45,830 nucleotides of DNA from WVZH01 sp034430895 (GCA_034430895.1 DAOUDW010000043.1:1-45830), one strand, 5' to 3'; counted from the first letter of the stretch, positions 8,055-16,272 are shown. The notes: generated by a model from the letters alone, not told the origin. Program-made: numbers and translations.

Positions 8055-8083
8055 TTGACAAACCGCCCATTTTCTTGTATCAT
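8055..8083 (+). promoter_or_regulatory. sigma70-type promoter of the membrane protein-regulator operon
   Basis: TTGACA (8055-8060) and TATCAT (8078-8083) are separated by 17 bases. Transcription should start near 8090, immediately at the palindromic operator described next, and the first gene starts at 8137 after a strong AGGAGG site. Confidence 0.75.
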
Positions 8084-8091
8084 CCTATCAT

Positions 8092-8114
8092 AGTACTATG
8101 CATTACATAGTACT
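8092..8114 (+). promoter_or_regulatory. palindromic operator, probable site of the operon's own repressor
   Basis: AGTACTATG (8092-8100), five bases, then CATAGTACT (8106-8114) make a perfect 9-base inverted repeat directly downstream of the -10 box. Binding there would block transcription start. The operon encodes a winged-helix DNA-binding protein (8765-9091), which is the obvious candidate for autorepression. Spacing of about two helical turns fits a dimeric winged-helix regulator. Confidence 0.7.
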
Positions 8115-8136
8115 TTCAACTCCCTAGGAGGTTTTC

Positions 8137-8763
8137 ATGTCCACACCCATCAGTCTACGCGAAACCGAACGCAAGGTCTTCCGGGCGGCCACGAACGACG
8201 GCCTCACCGACGTCTTACTGGGCTGCTTCTTCCTCATGTTCGTCATCGCCCCCTTCCTGAGCGAATATTGGGGCGATTTCTGGAGCGCGGCGGCCTTCCT
8301 GCCCTTCTACGGCCTGATCTGGCTGGGCATCCACCTGGCGCGCAAGCATATCATTCGGCCACGCATCGGAAGCGCCGAATTCGGACCGTCGCGCAAGGCC
8401 AGGCTGAAAAGTTTCACGGTCGTCATGCTGGTTCTCAACGTTATGGCGTTCGTCCTGGGCATTTTCGCATTCTTGAATTTCGCCGACATGCCCCTCAGCA
8501 CCTATCCCATCGTGCTGGGCGTGATGCTGCTGACGGGCTTCAGCCTGGGCGGCTACTTTCTCGATTGGCCGCGGCTCTATCTCTACGGCCTGCTGACCGC
8601 CATCGCTCCCCTGATCGGCGAGTGGCTCTGGAACGAAGGGCTGGCCTCGCACCACGGCTATCCGGTCGTCTTCGGCGTGACCTCGGGGATCATGATCCTC
8701 ACCGGCCTGTTCATCTTCGCCCGCCTGCTGCTGGCACATCCCCTTCCCGCGGAAGAAGCCTGA
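8137..8763 (+). CDS. multi-spanning membrane protein of a regulated two-gene operon
   Basis: A 208-residue protein whose ATG follows AGGAGG by 6 bases. After a short soluble start (MSTPISLRETERKVFRAATN) it has about six hydrophobic segments, for example near residues 24-42, 48-66, 88-108, 117-135, 140-158 and 176-198. I see no transporter or enzyme motif. One base separates it from the winged-helix regulator downstream, so the two are co-transcribed under the palindromic operator. Membrane protein plus HTH_34-like regulator pairs of this type are common in Chloroflexota and Actinobacteria, but their function is not known. Confidence 0.75.
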   Translation: MSTPISLRETERKVFRAATNDGLTDVLLGCFFLMFVIAPFLSEYWGDFWSAAAFLPFYGLIWLGIHLARKHIIRPRIGSAEFGPSRKARLKSFTVVMLVLNVMAFVLGIFAFLNFADMPLSTYPIVLGVMLLTGFSLGGYFLDWPRLYLYGLLTAIAPLIGEWLWNEGLASHHGYPVVFGVTSGIMILTGLFIFARLLLAHPLPAEEA

Positions 8764-8764
8764 G

Positions 8765-9091
8765 ATGTCTCCCTCCACGAACGAACCCGATCTGCGCCCG
8801 CTGGCGGACATCGACCAGGTGATTCACAACCCCACACGTTTGATGCTGCTTTCCTATTTATATGTCGTGGAGCGCGCCGACTACGTCTTCCTGAAAAACA
8901 TGAGCGAGCTTTCCTGGGGCAACCTGGCCACGCATCTCAACAAACTGGAAGAGAGTGGCTACGTGGAGATCGAGAAGTCTTTTAAAGGAAAGAAGCCGCA
9001 TTCTTCGGTGAATCTCACGCCGCAGGGGCGCGAGGCGTTTCGGGCCTACAAGAAGCGGATGCAGCAGGTGTTGGATGATCTGCCGGATTAA
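8765..9091 (+). CDS. winged-helix transcriptional regulator, HTH_34-like
   Basis: A 108-residue protein starting one base after the previous stop. It has the layout of the MarR/ArsR-like winged-helix domain PF13601: a first helix NPTRLMLLSYLYVVERADY, the helix-turn-helix LKNMSELSWGNLATHLNKLEE, the wing GYVEIEKSFKGKKPHSSVNL and the closing LTPQGREAFRAYKKRMQQVL. It probably binds as a dimer to the palindrome at 8092-8114 and represses its own operon. The inducer is unknown. A strong hairpin at 9099-9131 follows directly and can end the transcript. Confidence 0.85.
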   Translation: MSPSTNEPDLRPLADIDQVIHNPTRLMLLSYLYVVERADYVFLKNMSELSWGNLATHLNKLEESGYVEIEKSFKGKKPHSSVNLTPQGREAFRAYKKRMQQVLDDLPD

Positions 9092-9098
9092 ATTAAAG

Positions 9099-9266
9099 AA
9101 ACCCTAAAGGTCTCGAAGACCTTTAGGGTTTGATAAAGAGACCCTTAGGGTCTTTGTTTGGGTCTTTGCTGTTGGTCTTTGTTAGGGTCTTTGGATCGAG
9201 GTAGAATAGAAACACCCCAAAGGTCTCGAAGACCTTTGGGGTGTGGAAAAGAGACCCTTGGGGTCT
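9099..9266. repeat. two REP-type hairpin units upstream of the RAYT gene
   Basis: Two units of the same build. Each starts with a perfect 15-base-arm hairpin with a CGA loop: AAACCCTAAAGGTCT (9099-9113) with its complement to 9131, and ACACCCCAAAGGTCT (9212-9226) with its complement to 9244. Each is followed after about 7 bases by a smaller palindrome of the form AGACCC-TTR-GGGTCT (9139-9153, 9252-9266). Arm bases differ between units but always change in pairs. The first hairpin probably also ends the upstream operon. Confidence 0.85.
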
Positions 9267-9284
9267 TGGAACAGGGGGAAAACA

Positions 9285-9887
9285 ATGTCCAAATCTACCG
9301 CATTGCGTTCCGACGCGTACTACCACATTTTTCAGCGCGGCAACAATCGCGAAAACATCTTCATCGAAGAGCGCAATTACACCTACTTCATGCGGCTTTA
9401 CGAGAAGTACATCGTCCCCATTGCCGACACCTTCGCCTACTGCCTGCTGAAGAACCACGTGCATTTTTTGGTGAGGATTAAATCCGAAACCCTAAGGGTC
9501 TCAAAGACCCTTAGGGTTTTAAATGATTCCCCCTCCCAACAATTCGGCAACCTGTTCAATGCCTATGCAAAGGCCTTCAACAAAACCTACCAGCGAAGCG
9601 GAAGTCTCTTTCGCAACCCGTTCGGCCGGGTCGAAGTGAACCGCGATGCCCATTTCACGCATTTGATCACCTACATCCACAACAATCCCCAACGCCACGG
9701 CCTGGTGCGCGATTTCCGCGATTGGCCATATTCCTCGTACACCGTACTGCAATGCGACGAAGCGACTTTCATGCAGCGGAGCGAGGTGATCGAGTGGTTT
9801 GGCGGCGTGGACGCCTTCTGCAGGCAGCACTGTACAAAATCTATAGATCCCAAAGGTCTTGAAGACCTTTGGGATCTGGTGAGATGA
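9285..9887 (+). CDS. REP-associated tyrosine transposase (RAYT, Y1_Tnp)
   Basis: A 200-residue protein from ATG 9285, preceded by AGGGGG; an in-frame GTG at 9243 lies inside a hairpin and is unlikely. The fold is the HUH single-strand transposase: AYYHIFQRGNNRENIF at the start, the metal-binding HUH motif NHVHFLV (His58, His60) and the catalytic Tyr130 in TYIHNNPQRHG. RAYTs cut and join single-stranded DNA at REP hairpins. This copy is surrounded by hairpins of one family, and two more lie inside its own reading frame (9487-9519 encoding residues 68-79, and 9845-9877 near the C-terminus). Each is 33 bases, a multiple of three, so the frame is kept. It is probably active or recently active. 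Confidence 0.88.
   Translation: MSKSTALRSDAYYHIFQRGNNRENIFIEERNYTYFMRLYEKYIVPIADTFAYCLLKNHVHFLVRIKSETLRVSKTLRVLNDSPSQQFGNLFNAYAKAFNKTYQRSGSLFRNPFGRVEVNRDAHFTHLITYIHNNPQRHGLVRDFRDWPYSSYTVLQCDEATFMQRSEVIEWFGGVDAFCRQHCTKSIDPKGLEDLWDLVR
9487..9519. repeat. REP hairpin inside the RAYT gene
   Basis: AAACCCTAAGGGTCT (9487-9501), loop CAA, and the exact complement to 9519. Same 15+3+15 layout as the flanking units. It lies between the HUH and Tyr motifs and is translated as ETLRVSKTLRV without breaking the frame. Confidence 0.9.
9845..9877. repeat. REP hairpin overlapping the 3' end of the RAYT gene
   Basis: AGATCCCAAAGGTCT (9845-9859), loop TGA, and the exact complement to 9877. It supplies the last codons of the transposase. 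The loop TGA is out of frame and is not read as a stop. Confidence 0.9.
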
Positions 9888-9947
9888 GACCTTTCGGGTT
9901 TTTAATTGTGTATCTAATATCCTCTCCGCGAAGGGAGGACGTGAAGC

Positions 9948-10910
9948 ATGCACAGGATCAGGATCTTGATCGTCGCCAGCATCGTGGTGGTGGGCGCGCT
10001 GGTAGGGATCTACTTTTACGGGCAGGACGCCGGTTGGTCCACCAGTTTGATCGCCGTGATGGTTGCCTTGCTGATCATCTTCGCACTCCTGAGCGGCTAC
10101 CTCGTGCAGACCTCCCGCCTGACGCCCGGCGAGGAGAAAGCGCAGAAGCCAACGCCTCCCGGATCGCGCCTGGAAGATGGGTTCGATCCGTGGACGCGCG
10201 AATGGCGGAAGGTTACACAGAATCTGCCGCGGGAATATACCGTCAACCTGCCGTGGTTCTTCGGTAACGGCCTGGTTTTCGTCTTGCTGGGTGCATTGAG
10301 TCTGCACAACGTCCTCCACCCGCAGCCCTACATGGTCATGCCCGCCATCTGGGCGATTACGCTCGGTTTCATTCTCGCTGCGCTGTATTTTTTCCTGCGC
10401 TTGCTGCTCCTCGTAGATACGAAGGTTGTGCTCTCACTCTCCGGCGTTCAATACACATCCAGCCGCGAGAACGTCCAGATCGGCTGGGACGAAATCGAAC
10501 GGGTCAGGGAAAAATGGATCACCAGCAACATCCCCTTTCGCAACATCCACCACATGAATATCACCACCCGCGACGGCCGTGATCTGCGAATCGACCAGAG
10601 GCTGCGGGACATGGACGATCTGGCAAAGACCTTCCGCTCTGCCTGGGCGACGAAGAAAATGCCCGGAGCGCTCAACGCATTGGATCGCGGCAACACCCTG
10701 AATTTCCAACCCTTTTCGTTATCGACTCAAGGAATCGGCTATAAAGGCAGGCTCCTGCCTCTTCAGGATGCCGAGACCCGAACCTTCGGTGGATTTTTCC
10801 AGATCCGATCCAATCGAAGGAACTGGGCGACCGAGAAAGCCGCCAACGTCGTCAATCTCCCACTGCTTCTGCGTCTTTTGCATTTCCTTCACAATGCGAA
10901 GCGACCGTGA
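9948..10910 (+). CDS. membrane protein with PH-like / DUF6585-like repeats
   Basis: A 320-residue protein whose ATG follows GGGAGG by 9 bases. Two membrane segments at the N-terminus (about residues 4-24 and 32-52), a soluble linker, two more near residues 104-122 and 128-152, then a cytoplasmic part. The latter has the pattern VVLSLSGVQYTSSRENVQIGWDEIERV and later GIGYKGRLLPLQDAE followed by NWATEKAANVVNLPLLLRLL. This 'strand - W-x-EI - basic - W - N-x-x-LL' layout resembles DUF6585 or bacterial PH domains. Function is unknown. No operon partner is close. Confidence 0.65.
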   Translation: MHRIRILIVASIVVVGALVGIYFYGQDAGWSTSLIAVMVALLIIFALLSGYLVQTSRLTPGEEKAQKPTPPGSRLEDGFDPWTREWRKVTQNLPREYTVNLPWFFGNGLVFVLLGALSLHNVLHPQPYMVMPAIWAITLGFILAALYFFLRLLLLVDTKVVLSLSGVQYTSSRENVQIGWDEIERVREKWITSNIPFRNIHHMNITTRDGRDLRIDQRLRDMDDLAKTFRSAWATKKMPGALNALDRGNTLNFQPFSLSTQGIGYKGRLLPLQDAETRTFGGFFQIRSNRRNWATEKAANVVNLPLLLRLLHFLHNAKRP

Positions 10911-10939
10911 TTCGCGCCGTGTCGTCGATCAACTGAAGA

Positions 10940-11113
10940 GGGCGGGTTTGAAACCCGCCCTTACATTTTCCAATCATCCTGAGCGGAGGGCTGAGCGCAG
11001 CGGAGCGAAGGCGAAGCCCGAAGTCGAAGGAGGGCAGATTTCCCAAAAATGAAAAACTCACCGTCCTTCGACTTCACTCATCGCTACGCGGCTCGTTCCT
11101 CTCAGGATGATTA
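10940..11113. repeat. composite hairpin repeat, left copy flanking the lipoprotein gene
   Basis: Starts with GGCGGGTTTGAAACCCGCC, continues with CATTTTCCAATCATCCTGAG and ends with CTCAGGATGATT. Inside, GAAGTCGAAGGA pairs with TCCTTCGACTTC, so the whole unit can fold as one long hairpin. A closely similar direct copy lies at 12367-12532, on the other side of one gene. From 11114 to 11157 there are further fragments of the GTAGGGG-type REP family. Confidence 0.8.
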
Positions 11114-11157
11114 TATGTAGGGGTACCCACTTGTAGGGACGACCCGGCGTATCGCCC

Positions 11158-12324
11158 TTACGGAATATCCAGCGCATAGATGCGGATATCGCCGCTGCCA
11201 CCAACGATGAGTAAATCGCCGTCCTCGGAGAGCATGTATTCAACGTAATGTGCACTCGTTGGTATCTGATGCACCAGCGAGCCGTCCGCAGCGTCCCGGA
11301 AACGCAGCGTCGGGCCGGAGTTGGTCAGGATGAGTGAATCATCCGCCGTGAAAACCACAATCGTACTCGTCTCTTTCCGATCGCCGTATACCAATGCTTC
11401 TCCTGAAGCAACGTCACGCACGGCGACCCGGGCCAGTGGATCATGGGGAGGCGCCGCATCTGAACAGGAGGATGAATATGCCAGCTTGCTCTCATCCGAC
11501 GACAGGTCGAACCCACCGATGCAGGCTTCTCCGCGGAAGGACTGCACCAGCTCACCGTCGGCCGTGTTCCACACCGTGACGTCGGCGTAGCCCGTGTCGG
11601 CGTAGTACCGGCTGCCGTCCGCAGTGAAAGCGACCTTGTCGACTATATGCGGGTCGGACCATTCGTAATAATTCACTCGCTCGAAATCCGACAAACGCCA
11701 TACCCCCAATTGATTGCGGTTGCCACCGACGGCGAGCAAGCCGCCATCCGGCGAGAAGGCGAGCGCGGAGGCGCCCCGTTCGTAGGTCGAGAAACTGTTT
11801 GCCAGCTCCCAGCTCCCCACCTCCCACAGCGCCACCTCACCATATTGAGAACACGAAGCCAGCCATTCGCCGTCCGGCGAGAAGACCACGTCGGTCACGT
11901 TGGCTGCATGGAAATCCAGCGGCGGCAGCAATTGCCCCTCCTGAAAATCCCACAGGCGGATGTCAACTTCCGCATCTCCCCACTGCGCGAAGGCCAGATA
12001 GCGGCCGCCTTTGGAAAGATCGAGCGTCGAGACAACGGTATGCAGATCGGATTCGATCCGGGTCTGGATGGCGAGCTGCGCCACGTTGTCGATGCCGATA
12101 GGAATCCCCGCCGGTTCCTCGTTCGTGGGTTCCTGTGTAGGTTCCTGGGTATCGGGCTGCGTGGTCGGCGTGGGCGTGGTCATGGGTTCACGAGTCGGAC
12201 GCGGGGTCGATGTGATTGCAGGGAGATAATCCTGCTCATCTCCACGATATCCCGGGAATTCGCAAGCCGAAAGCAAAAGCAGACCAAATAACAGGATGGG
12301 CAGTACGATTTTCTTCGTTTTCAC
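11158..12324 (-). CDS. lipoprotein with WD40-like beta-propeller
   Basis: A 388-residue protein. I chose GTG 12324 because GGAGG lies 9 bases before it; a GTG three codons earlier touches that site. The signal peptide ends in the lipobox LSAC, so the mature protein is membrane-anchored outside the cell. A Thr/Pro/Glu-rich linker (TSTPRPTREPMTTPTPTTQP) follows. The body has WD40-like blades: DLSKGGRYLAFAQWGDAEVDI, FSPDGEWLASCSQYGEVALWE, FSPDGGLLAVGGNRNQLGVW, FTADGSRYYADTGYADVTVW, FTADDSLILTNSGPTLRF and a last blade ending GGSGDIRIYALD. It is a distant paralogue of 4971-6158. The gene is bracketed by two direct copies of a long hairpin repeat. Confidence 0.85.
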   Translation of the reverse strand: MKTKKIVLPILLFGLLLLSACEFPGYRGDEQDYLPAITSTPRPTREPMTTPTPTTQPDTQEPTQEPTNEEPAGIPIGIDNVAQLAIQTRIESDLHTVVSTLDLSKGGRYLAFAQWGDAEVDIRLWDFQEGQLLPPLDFHAANVTDVVFSPDGEWLASCSQYGEVALWEVGSWELANSFSTYERGASALAFSPDGGLLAVGGNRNQLGVWRLSDFERVNYYEWSDPHIVDKVAFTADGSRYYADTGYADVTVWNTADGELVQSFRGEACIGGFDLSSDESKLAYSSSCSDAAPPHDPLARVAVRDVASGEALVYGDRKETSTIVVFTADDSLILTNSGPTLRFRDAADGSLVHQIPTSAHYVEYMLSEDGDLLIVGGSGDIRIYALDIP

Positions 12325-12366
12325 GGCAGGCACCCTCCAACGGTACGCCTCTTTATATCGTATATT

Positions 12367-12532
12367 GGGCTGGTTTGAAACCCGCCCCTACATTTTCCAA
12401 TCATCCTGAGCGGAGGGCGGAGCGAAGGCGAAGCCCGAAGTCGAAGGAGAGCAGATTTCCCAAAAATAAAAAACACACCGTCCTTCGACTTCACTCACCG
12501 CTACGCGGCTCGTTCCGCTCAGGATGATTATT
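12367..12532. repeat. composite hairpin repeat, right copy
   Basis: Direct copy of 10940-11113: GGTTTGAAACCCGCC, then CATTTTCCAATCATCCTGAG, an inner inverted pair around GAAGTCGAAGGA, and TCCGCTCAGGATGATT at the end. It lacks about 9 bases (GCGCAGCGG-type) present in the left copy. Confidence 0.8.
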
Positions 12533-12760
12533 TGTAGGGGTGACCCGGTGGGTCGCCCAATCCCGGGCAACCACAGGGGGTTGCCCTTACGTGGTCACCA
12601 TGTAGACGTGTAGGGGCGCACCCGTGTGTCCGCCCAAATAATCACGTTGTATAAACGGGTCGACACATAGGTCGACCCCTACAGAATCATTATCTAATGC
12701 AGATTTATACAAGGGCAAGCTTGAAACCCGCCCCTACAAATAACATAACCACACAATTCC
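12533..12760. repeat. cluster of GTAGGGG-type REP hairpins
   Basis: At least four degenerate units in series: TGTAGGGGTGACCCGGTGGG near 12534, GTAGGGGCGCACCCGTGTGT near 12610, GGGTCGACACATAGGTCGAC near 12657 and CTTGAAACCCGCCCCTACA near 12719. They share the outer GTAGGGG/CCCCTAC arms but differ inside. Bases 12760-12849 hold the promoter region of the export operon; GGAG before ATG 12850 is visible. Confidence 0.7.
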
Positions 12761-12849
12761 TTCATAACTTCATCATCACCCGCTAACACCCCTTCCCTAT
12801 ACTCCTTCATGACATCATCTTTCTGCTAAATAAAGGAGAAGAAACGCTC

Positions 12850-14292
12850 ATGCTATCCAAGTTGGATATCCGCAAATGGAATCGCAAACAAATCATCATC
12901 GCCGCCGGCGCCTTCGTGGTGCTGGTCATCGCCGCATTCGTGCTCACGCGGTCCGCTTTCGGCCAGACGGAAGATCCCGAATCCGAAGAGCTGCAAACCG
13001 CGCGCGTGCGCCAGGGCGACCTGGTGGTCTACGCCAGCGGTTCCGGCATGCTCATCGTGGGCAAGGAGTTCGATCTGGGCTTCGCCACCAGCGGCCCCAT
13101 CGCCGAACTCAACGTACAGGCGGGCGACAAAGTTGAAACCGGCGACATGCTTGCCGTGCAAGGCGAACGCGAGCAGTTGGAAGCCAGCGCAGCCGCCGAT
13201 GAACTCGCCGTGCTCGAGGCACAGAACGCACTCGACGAACTCTATAACAATGCCGAGTTGGTCACCGCCCAGGCGCTGCTCGATCTGGCTGACGCCCAGG
13301 AAGCGCTGCAAAATGCCGAGTACACCTGGTCTGTGCAGCAGGAGGGCAATCGCGCCAGCGAAGCAACCATCGCTGCTGCCGAAGCCGACTTGATCCTGGC
13401 CAAGATCGAGCTCGATCGCGCCAAAGCTGATTACGACAAGTACTCCAACACGCCAGACGATAACCGCGCCAAGGCGAATGCGCTTTCGCACTACGCCAAC
13501 GCCCAGAATCGCTACGACTCGATCCTGCGTGAAATGAACTGGTACAAGGGTCACCCCACCGAAATCCAGCAAGCGCAGCTCGACGCCGAACTCGCCATGG
13601 CCAAAGCGCAAGTCACGCTCGCCGAACGCGCCCACGAGCGCGTCAAGGATGGCCCCGATCCCCAGGAAATTCAGAAAGCCGAGCTTCAACTCGCCAACGC
13701 GCAGGCCAAACTGGCCGTCTCCCAACGCAACCTGGATGAATCCGTGATCAACGCGCCCATCGACGGCACGATCATGTCCGTAACCGCCGGCGTCGGCGAC
13801 ACCGTATCGGGAGCGTTCATTACCCTGGCCGACTTGAACCAACCCTATCTGGAAATCTACCTCGACGAGACCGATCTGGACAAGATCGACCTGGACTACG
13901 AGGTGGAAGTGATCTTCGACGCCCTGCCCGAACTGGTCTACACAGGTCGCGTGGTGCAGCTAGACCCCGGCCTCTACAGCGAAGGTCCTATCTCCACCGT
14001 GCACGGCCTGGTTCAGCTGGACAACGAAGGCAATCCCGGCCTCGACCGCTTGCTGGTCGGCATGAACGCCGCCGTGGACGTGATCGGCGGCAAGGCGATC
14101 GGCGCCATTCTCGTCCCCGTCGAAGCGCTGCGCGAATTGTCGCCGGGCGAATATGCGGTCTTCATTTACGAAAACGATCAACCCAAGCTGCGTATGGTCG
14201 AAGTGGGCATCATGGATTTCACTTACGCCGAAATCATCTCCGGCCTGGAAGTGGGCGACGTAGTCACCACCGGCATCGTGGAGACCGAGTGA
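12850..14292 (+). CDS. periplasmic adaptor (membrane fusion) protein of a MacAB-like exporter
   Basis: A 480-residue HlyD/MacA-type protein. Residues 14-34 are a membrane anchor. A first barrel/biotinyl-lipoyl half (GSGMLIVGKEFDLGFATSGPIAELNVQAGDKV) is followed by a long alpha hairpin, residues about 110-290, rich in Ala, Glu and Gln (AADELAVLEAQNALDEL and related heptads). The second lipoyl half is at VINAPIDGTIMSVTAGVGDTV and the beta-barrel follows. The hairpin is long for the family. The protein should link the permease to the outside. TGATG couples it to the ATPase gene. Substrate is unknown. Confidence 0.88.
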   Translation: MLSKLDIRKWNRKQIIIAAGAFVVLVIAAFVLTRSAFGQTEDPESEELQTARVRQGDLVVYASGSGMLIVGKEFDLGFATSGPIAELNVQAGDKVETGDMLAVQGEREQLEASAAADELAVLEAQNALDELYNNAELVTAQALLDLADAQEALQNAEYTWSVQQEGNRASEATIAAAEADLILAKIELDRAKADYDKYSNTPDDNRAKANALSHYANAQNRYDSILREMNWYKGHPTEIQQAQLDAELAMAKAQVTLAERAHERVKDGPDPQEIQKAELQLANAQAKLAVSQRNLDESVINAPIDGTIMSVTAGVGDTVSGAFITLADLNQPYLEIYLDETDLDKIDLDYEVEVIFDALPELVYTGRVVQLDPGLYSEGPISTVHGLVQLDNEGNPGLDRLLVGMNAAVDVIGGKAIGAILVPVEALRELSPGEYAVFIYENDQPKLRMVEVGIMDFTYAEIISGLEVGDVVTTGIVETE

Positions 14293-15035
14293 TGGCCGCT
14301 CCCACACTGATCGAAACCCACGATGTGAAGAAAATCTACGGCATGGGCGATGCGCGCCTGGCCGCATTGGACGGCGTGAGTATCCGCATAAAAAACGGTG
14401 AATTCGTGGCCGTGATGGGTCCCTCCGGCTCGGGGAAGAGTACGCTGATGAACATCCTTGGCTGCCTGGATCGCCCCAGCGAAGGGCACTATGTCCTGGA
14501 CGGCGAGGACATCAGCCAGAAAGACCGCATACAACTGGCGCATATCCGCGGCGAACGCATTGGTTTCATCTTTCAATCCTACAACTTACTGCCGCGCACC
14601 AGCGCCCTGAAGAACGTTATGCTGCCGCTGTTCTACAACCGCCAGCATGACCGCAGCCCGGAAGAACGCCAGGTGACGGCGCAGAAAGTGCTGAAAGCCG
14701 TCGGATTGGCAGACCGTATGGAGCATCTGCCGCAGGAGCTTTCCGGCGGTCAGCAGCAGCGCGTTGCTATCGCACGCGCTCTGGTCAACGATCCGCTGCT
14801 CATCCTGGCGGATGAACCCACGGGCAACCTGGACAGCCGCTCCGGTGAGGAGATCATGCAGCTGTTAGACGAACTGCACAAGGACGGCCGCACGATTGTC
14901 ATGGTCACACATGATCCCGAGATCGCCGCCCATACCCAGCGCACGATCCACCTGCTCGATGGCCGTGTGGAACAGATCGTGAAGAACGGCTCGAGCAAGC
15001 CCAAGAAACCGAAGGTGCAGCATGAATCTGCGTGA
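14292..15035 (+). CDS. ABC transporter ATP-binding protein, MacB/LolD type
   Basis: A 247-residue ATPase starting MAAPTLIETHDVKKIYGMGD. It has Walker A GPSGSGKST, the Q-loop FIFQSYNLLPRTSALKNV, the signature LSGGQQQRVAIARAL, Walker B LILADEPTGNLD and the H-loop VMVTHD. The sequence PSGSGKSTLMNILGCLDRPSEG is the form seen in MacB, LolD and related exporters (type VII ABC). The ATG overlaps the upstream TGA, and the gene overlaps the permease by 14 bases, so the three proteins are made together. Confidence 0.95.
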   Translation: MAAPTLIETHDVKKIYGMGDARLAALDGVSIRIKNGEFVAVMGPSGSGKSTLMNILGCLDRPSEGHYVLDGEDISQKDRIQLAHIRGERIGFIFQSYNLLPRTSALKNVMLPLFYNRQHDRSPEERQVTAQKVLKAVGLADRMEHLPQELSGGQQQRVAIARALVNDPLLILADEPTGNLDSRSGEEIMQLLDELHKDGRTIVMVTHDPEIAAHTQRTIHLLDGRVEQIVKNGSSKPKKPKVQHESA

Positions 15036-16272
15036 ATTCCTCAACGTCGCCTGGGAGAGCATCATCGGCAGTAAAATGCGCTCCCTGCTTACCATGCTGG
15101 GCATCATCATCGGCGTCGCCTCGGTGATCATCATGGTTTCCATCAGCGCTGGCACCGAAGCCACGATCGAGGATCAAATTACCGGTCTGGGCTCGAATCT
15201 AATCTACGTCACCTCCAGCTTCGGCCGCATCGGCGCTCGTGGTGGAGGAGGCAACCCCTTCGGTGGCGGCGGTATGGGTGGTTTGGTCTACGACGATGCA
15301 TTCGCCATCGCCGACGAGGTCGAAGGAGTCTCGGCCGTTGTGGTGGAGATGTCTTCCTCCGAGACAGTCAAAACCGCCAATGCATCCCTGGAAGAAGTTA
15401 CCATCCAGGGCACGACAGCGGACTTCCCCTCCGTGCGCGACATGGAAATCGAAGACGGGCGCTACTTCACGCAACGCGAGGCCGATCGAAAGCAAAAAAT
15501 CGCCGTATTGGGGTACGACCTTGCGCAGGAGTTGTTCGCTGAGGAAGATCCCATCGGGCAGATCGTTACCGTGGACTCCACAAAGCTGACCGTGATCGGC
15601 GTATTCGCCGAACGCGGCATGGTGAGCGGCGTCGATTTCGACGCCCAGGTCTACGTCCCCATCACCGTAGTCTTCCAGAAATTCACACCCTCCATGTTCG
15701 CCCGCTTCGTGGGCAACAATGTGCGCGTGATCTACGTTGAGATCGAAAGCCCCGAGGTGCTGGACAGCACCATCCAGCAGATCGAATTCCTGCTGGCCAA
15801 ACGGCACGATGTCTCCCTGGAGGATGCCGATTTCAGCGTGACCACGCAGCAGGACATCATCGAAACCCAGGAAGCGACCACATCGGCGTTCCGCAGCCTG
15901 CTCGGTTGGGTAGCCGGCGTGTCACTCATCGTGGGCGGCATCGGTATCATGAACATCATGCTCGTCAGCGTAACCGAACGCACGCGCGAGATCGGCATCC
16001 GTCAATCGGTCGGCGCCACGCCCCACGATATCCGCTGGCAATTCCTCACCGAAGCGCTGCTCTTGAGCCTCATCGGCGGTCTGATCGGTGTGCTCGCCGG
16101 CGTGGCCGGATCGTGGCTCTTCGGATCGGTTAGCGACATGCGCACGGTGGTCATGTTCTCCTCGATCCTCCTGGCATTTACATCCGCCGCCGGCGTGGGA
16201 GTCTTCTTCGGTTATTATCCGGCCAACAAAGCATCGCAGCTCGACCCGATCGAGGCGCTGCGCCATGAATAA
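15022..16272 (+). CDS. ABC transporter permease, MacB/FtsX type
   Basis: A 416-residue protein. One N-terminal membrane helix (residues 20-42, LLTMLGIIIGVASVIIMVSI), a large extracellular MacB-type core domain and a C-terminal FtsX domain with three helices (about residues 295-320, 345-365, 375-400). The conserved SVTERTREIGIRQSVGAT motif between helices is present. An unusual glycine-rich stretch (GARGGGGNPFGGGG, near residues 72-85) lies in the external domain. With the adaptor and ATPase it should form a mechanotransmitting exporter for peptides or other amphiphiles; the substrate cannot be deduced. Confidence 0.93.
   Translation: MNLREFLNVAWESIIGSKMRSLLTMLGIIIGVASVIIMVSISAGTEATIEDQITGLGSNLIYVTSSFGRIGARGGGGNPFGGGGMGGLVYDDAFAIADEVEGVSAVVVEMSSSETVKTANASLEEVTIQGTTADFPSVRDMEIEDGRYFTQREADRKQKIAVLGYDLAQELFAEEDPIGQIVTVDSTKLTVIGVFAERGMVSGVDFDAQVYVPITVVFQKFTPSMFARFVGNNVRVIYVEIESPEVLDSTIQQIEFLLAKRHDVSLEDADFSVTTQQDIIETQEATTSAFRSLLGWVAGVSLIVGGIGIMNIMLVSVTERTREIGIRQSVGATPHDIRWQFLTEALLLSLIGGLIGVLAGVAGSWLFGSVSDMRTVVMFSSILLAFTSAAGVGVFFGYYPANKASQLDPIEALRHE

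Noticed and set aside
9099..9266. Hairpins as simple transcription terminators only
   Set aside because: The same layout recurs inside the transposase coding sequence and without U-runs, so they are primarily REP elements, although the first may also terminate.
12533..12760. Repeated short palindromes that might be a CRISPR array
   Set aside because: Units differ in sequence and spacing, no constant repeat with unique spacers, and no cas genes; they are REP-type hairpins.
14289..14292. Alternative GTG start of the ABC ATPase three bases upstream
   Set aside because: The ATG at 14292 gives the usual TGATG overlap and a normal N-terminus; the difference is one residue.
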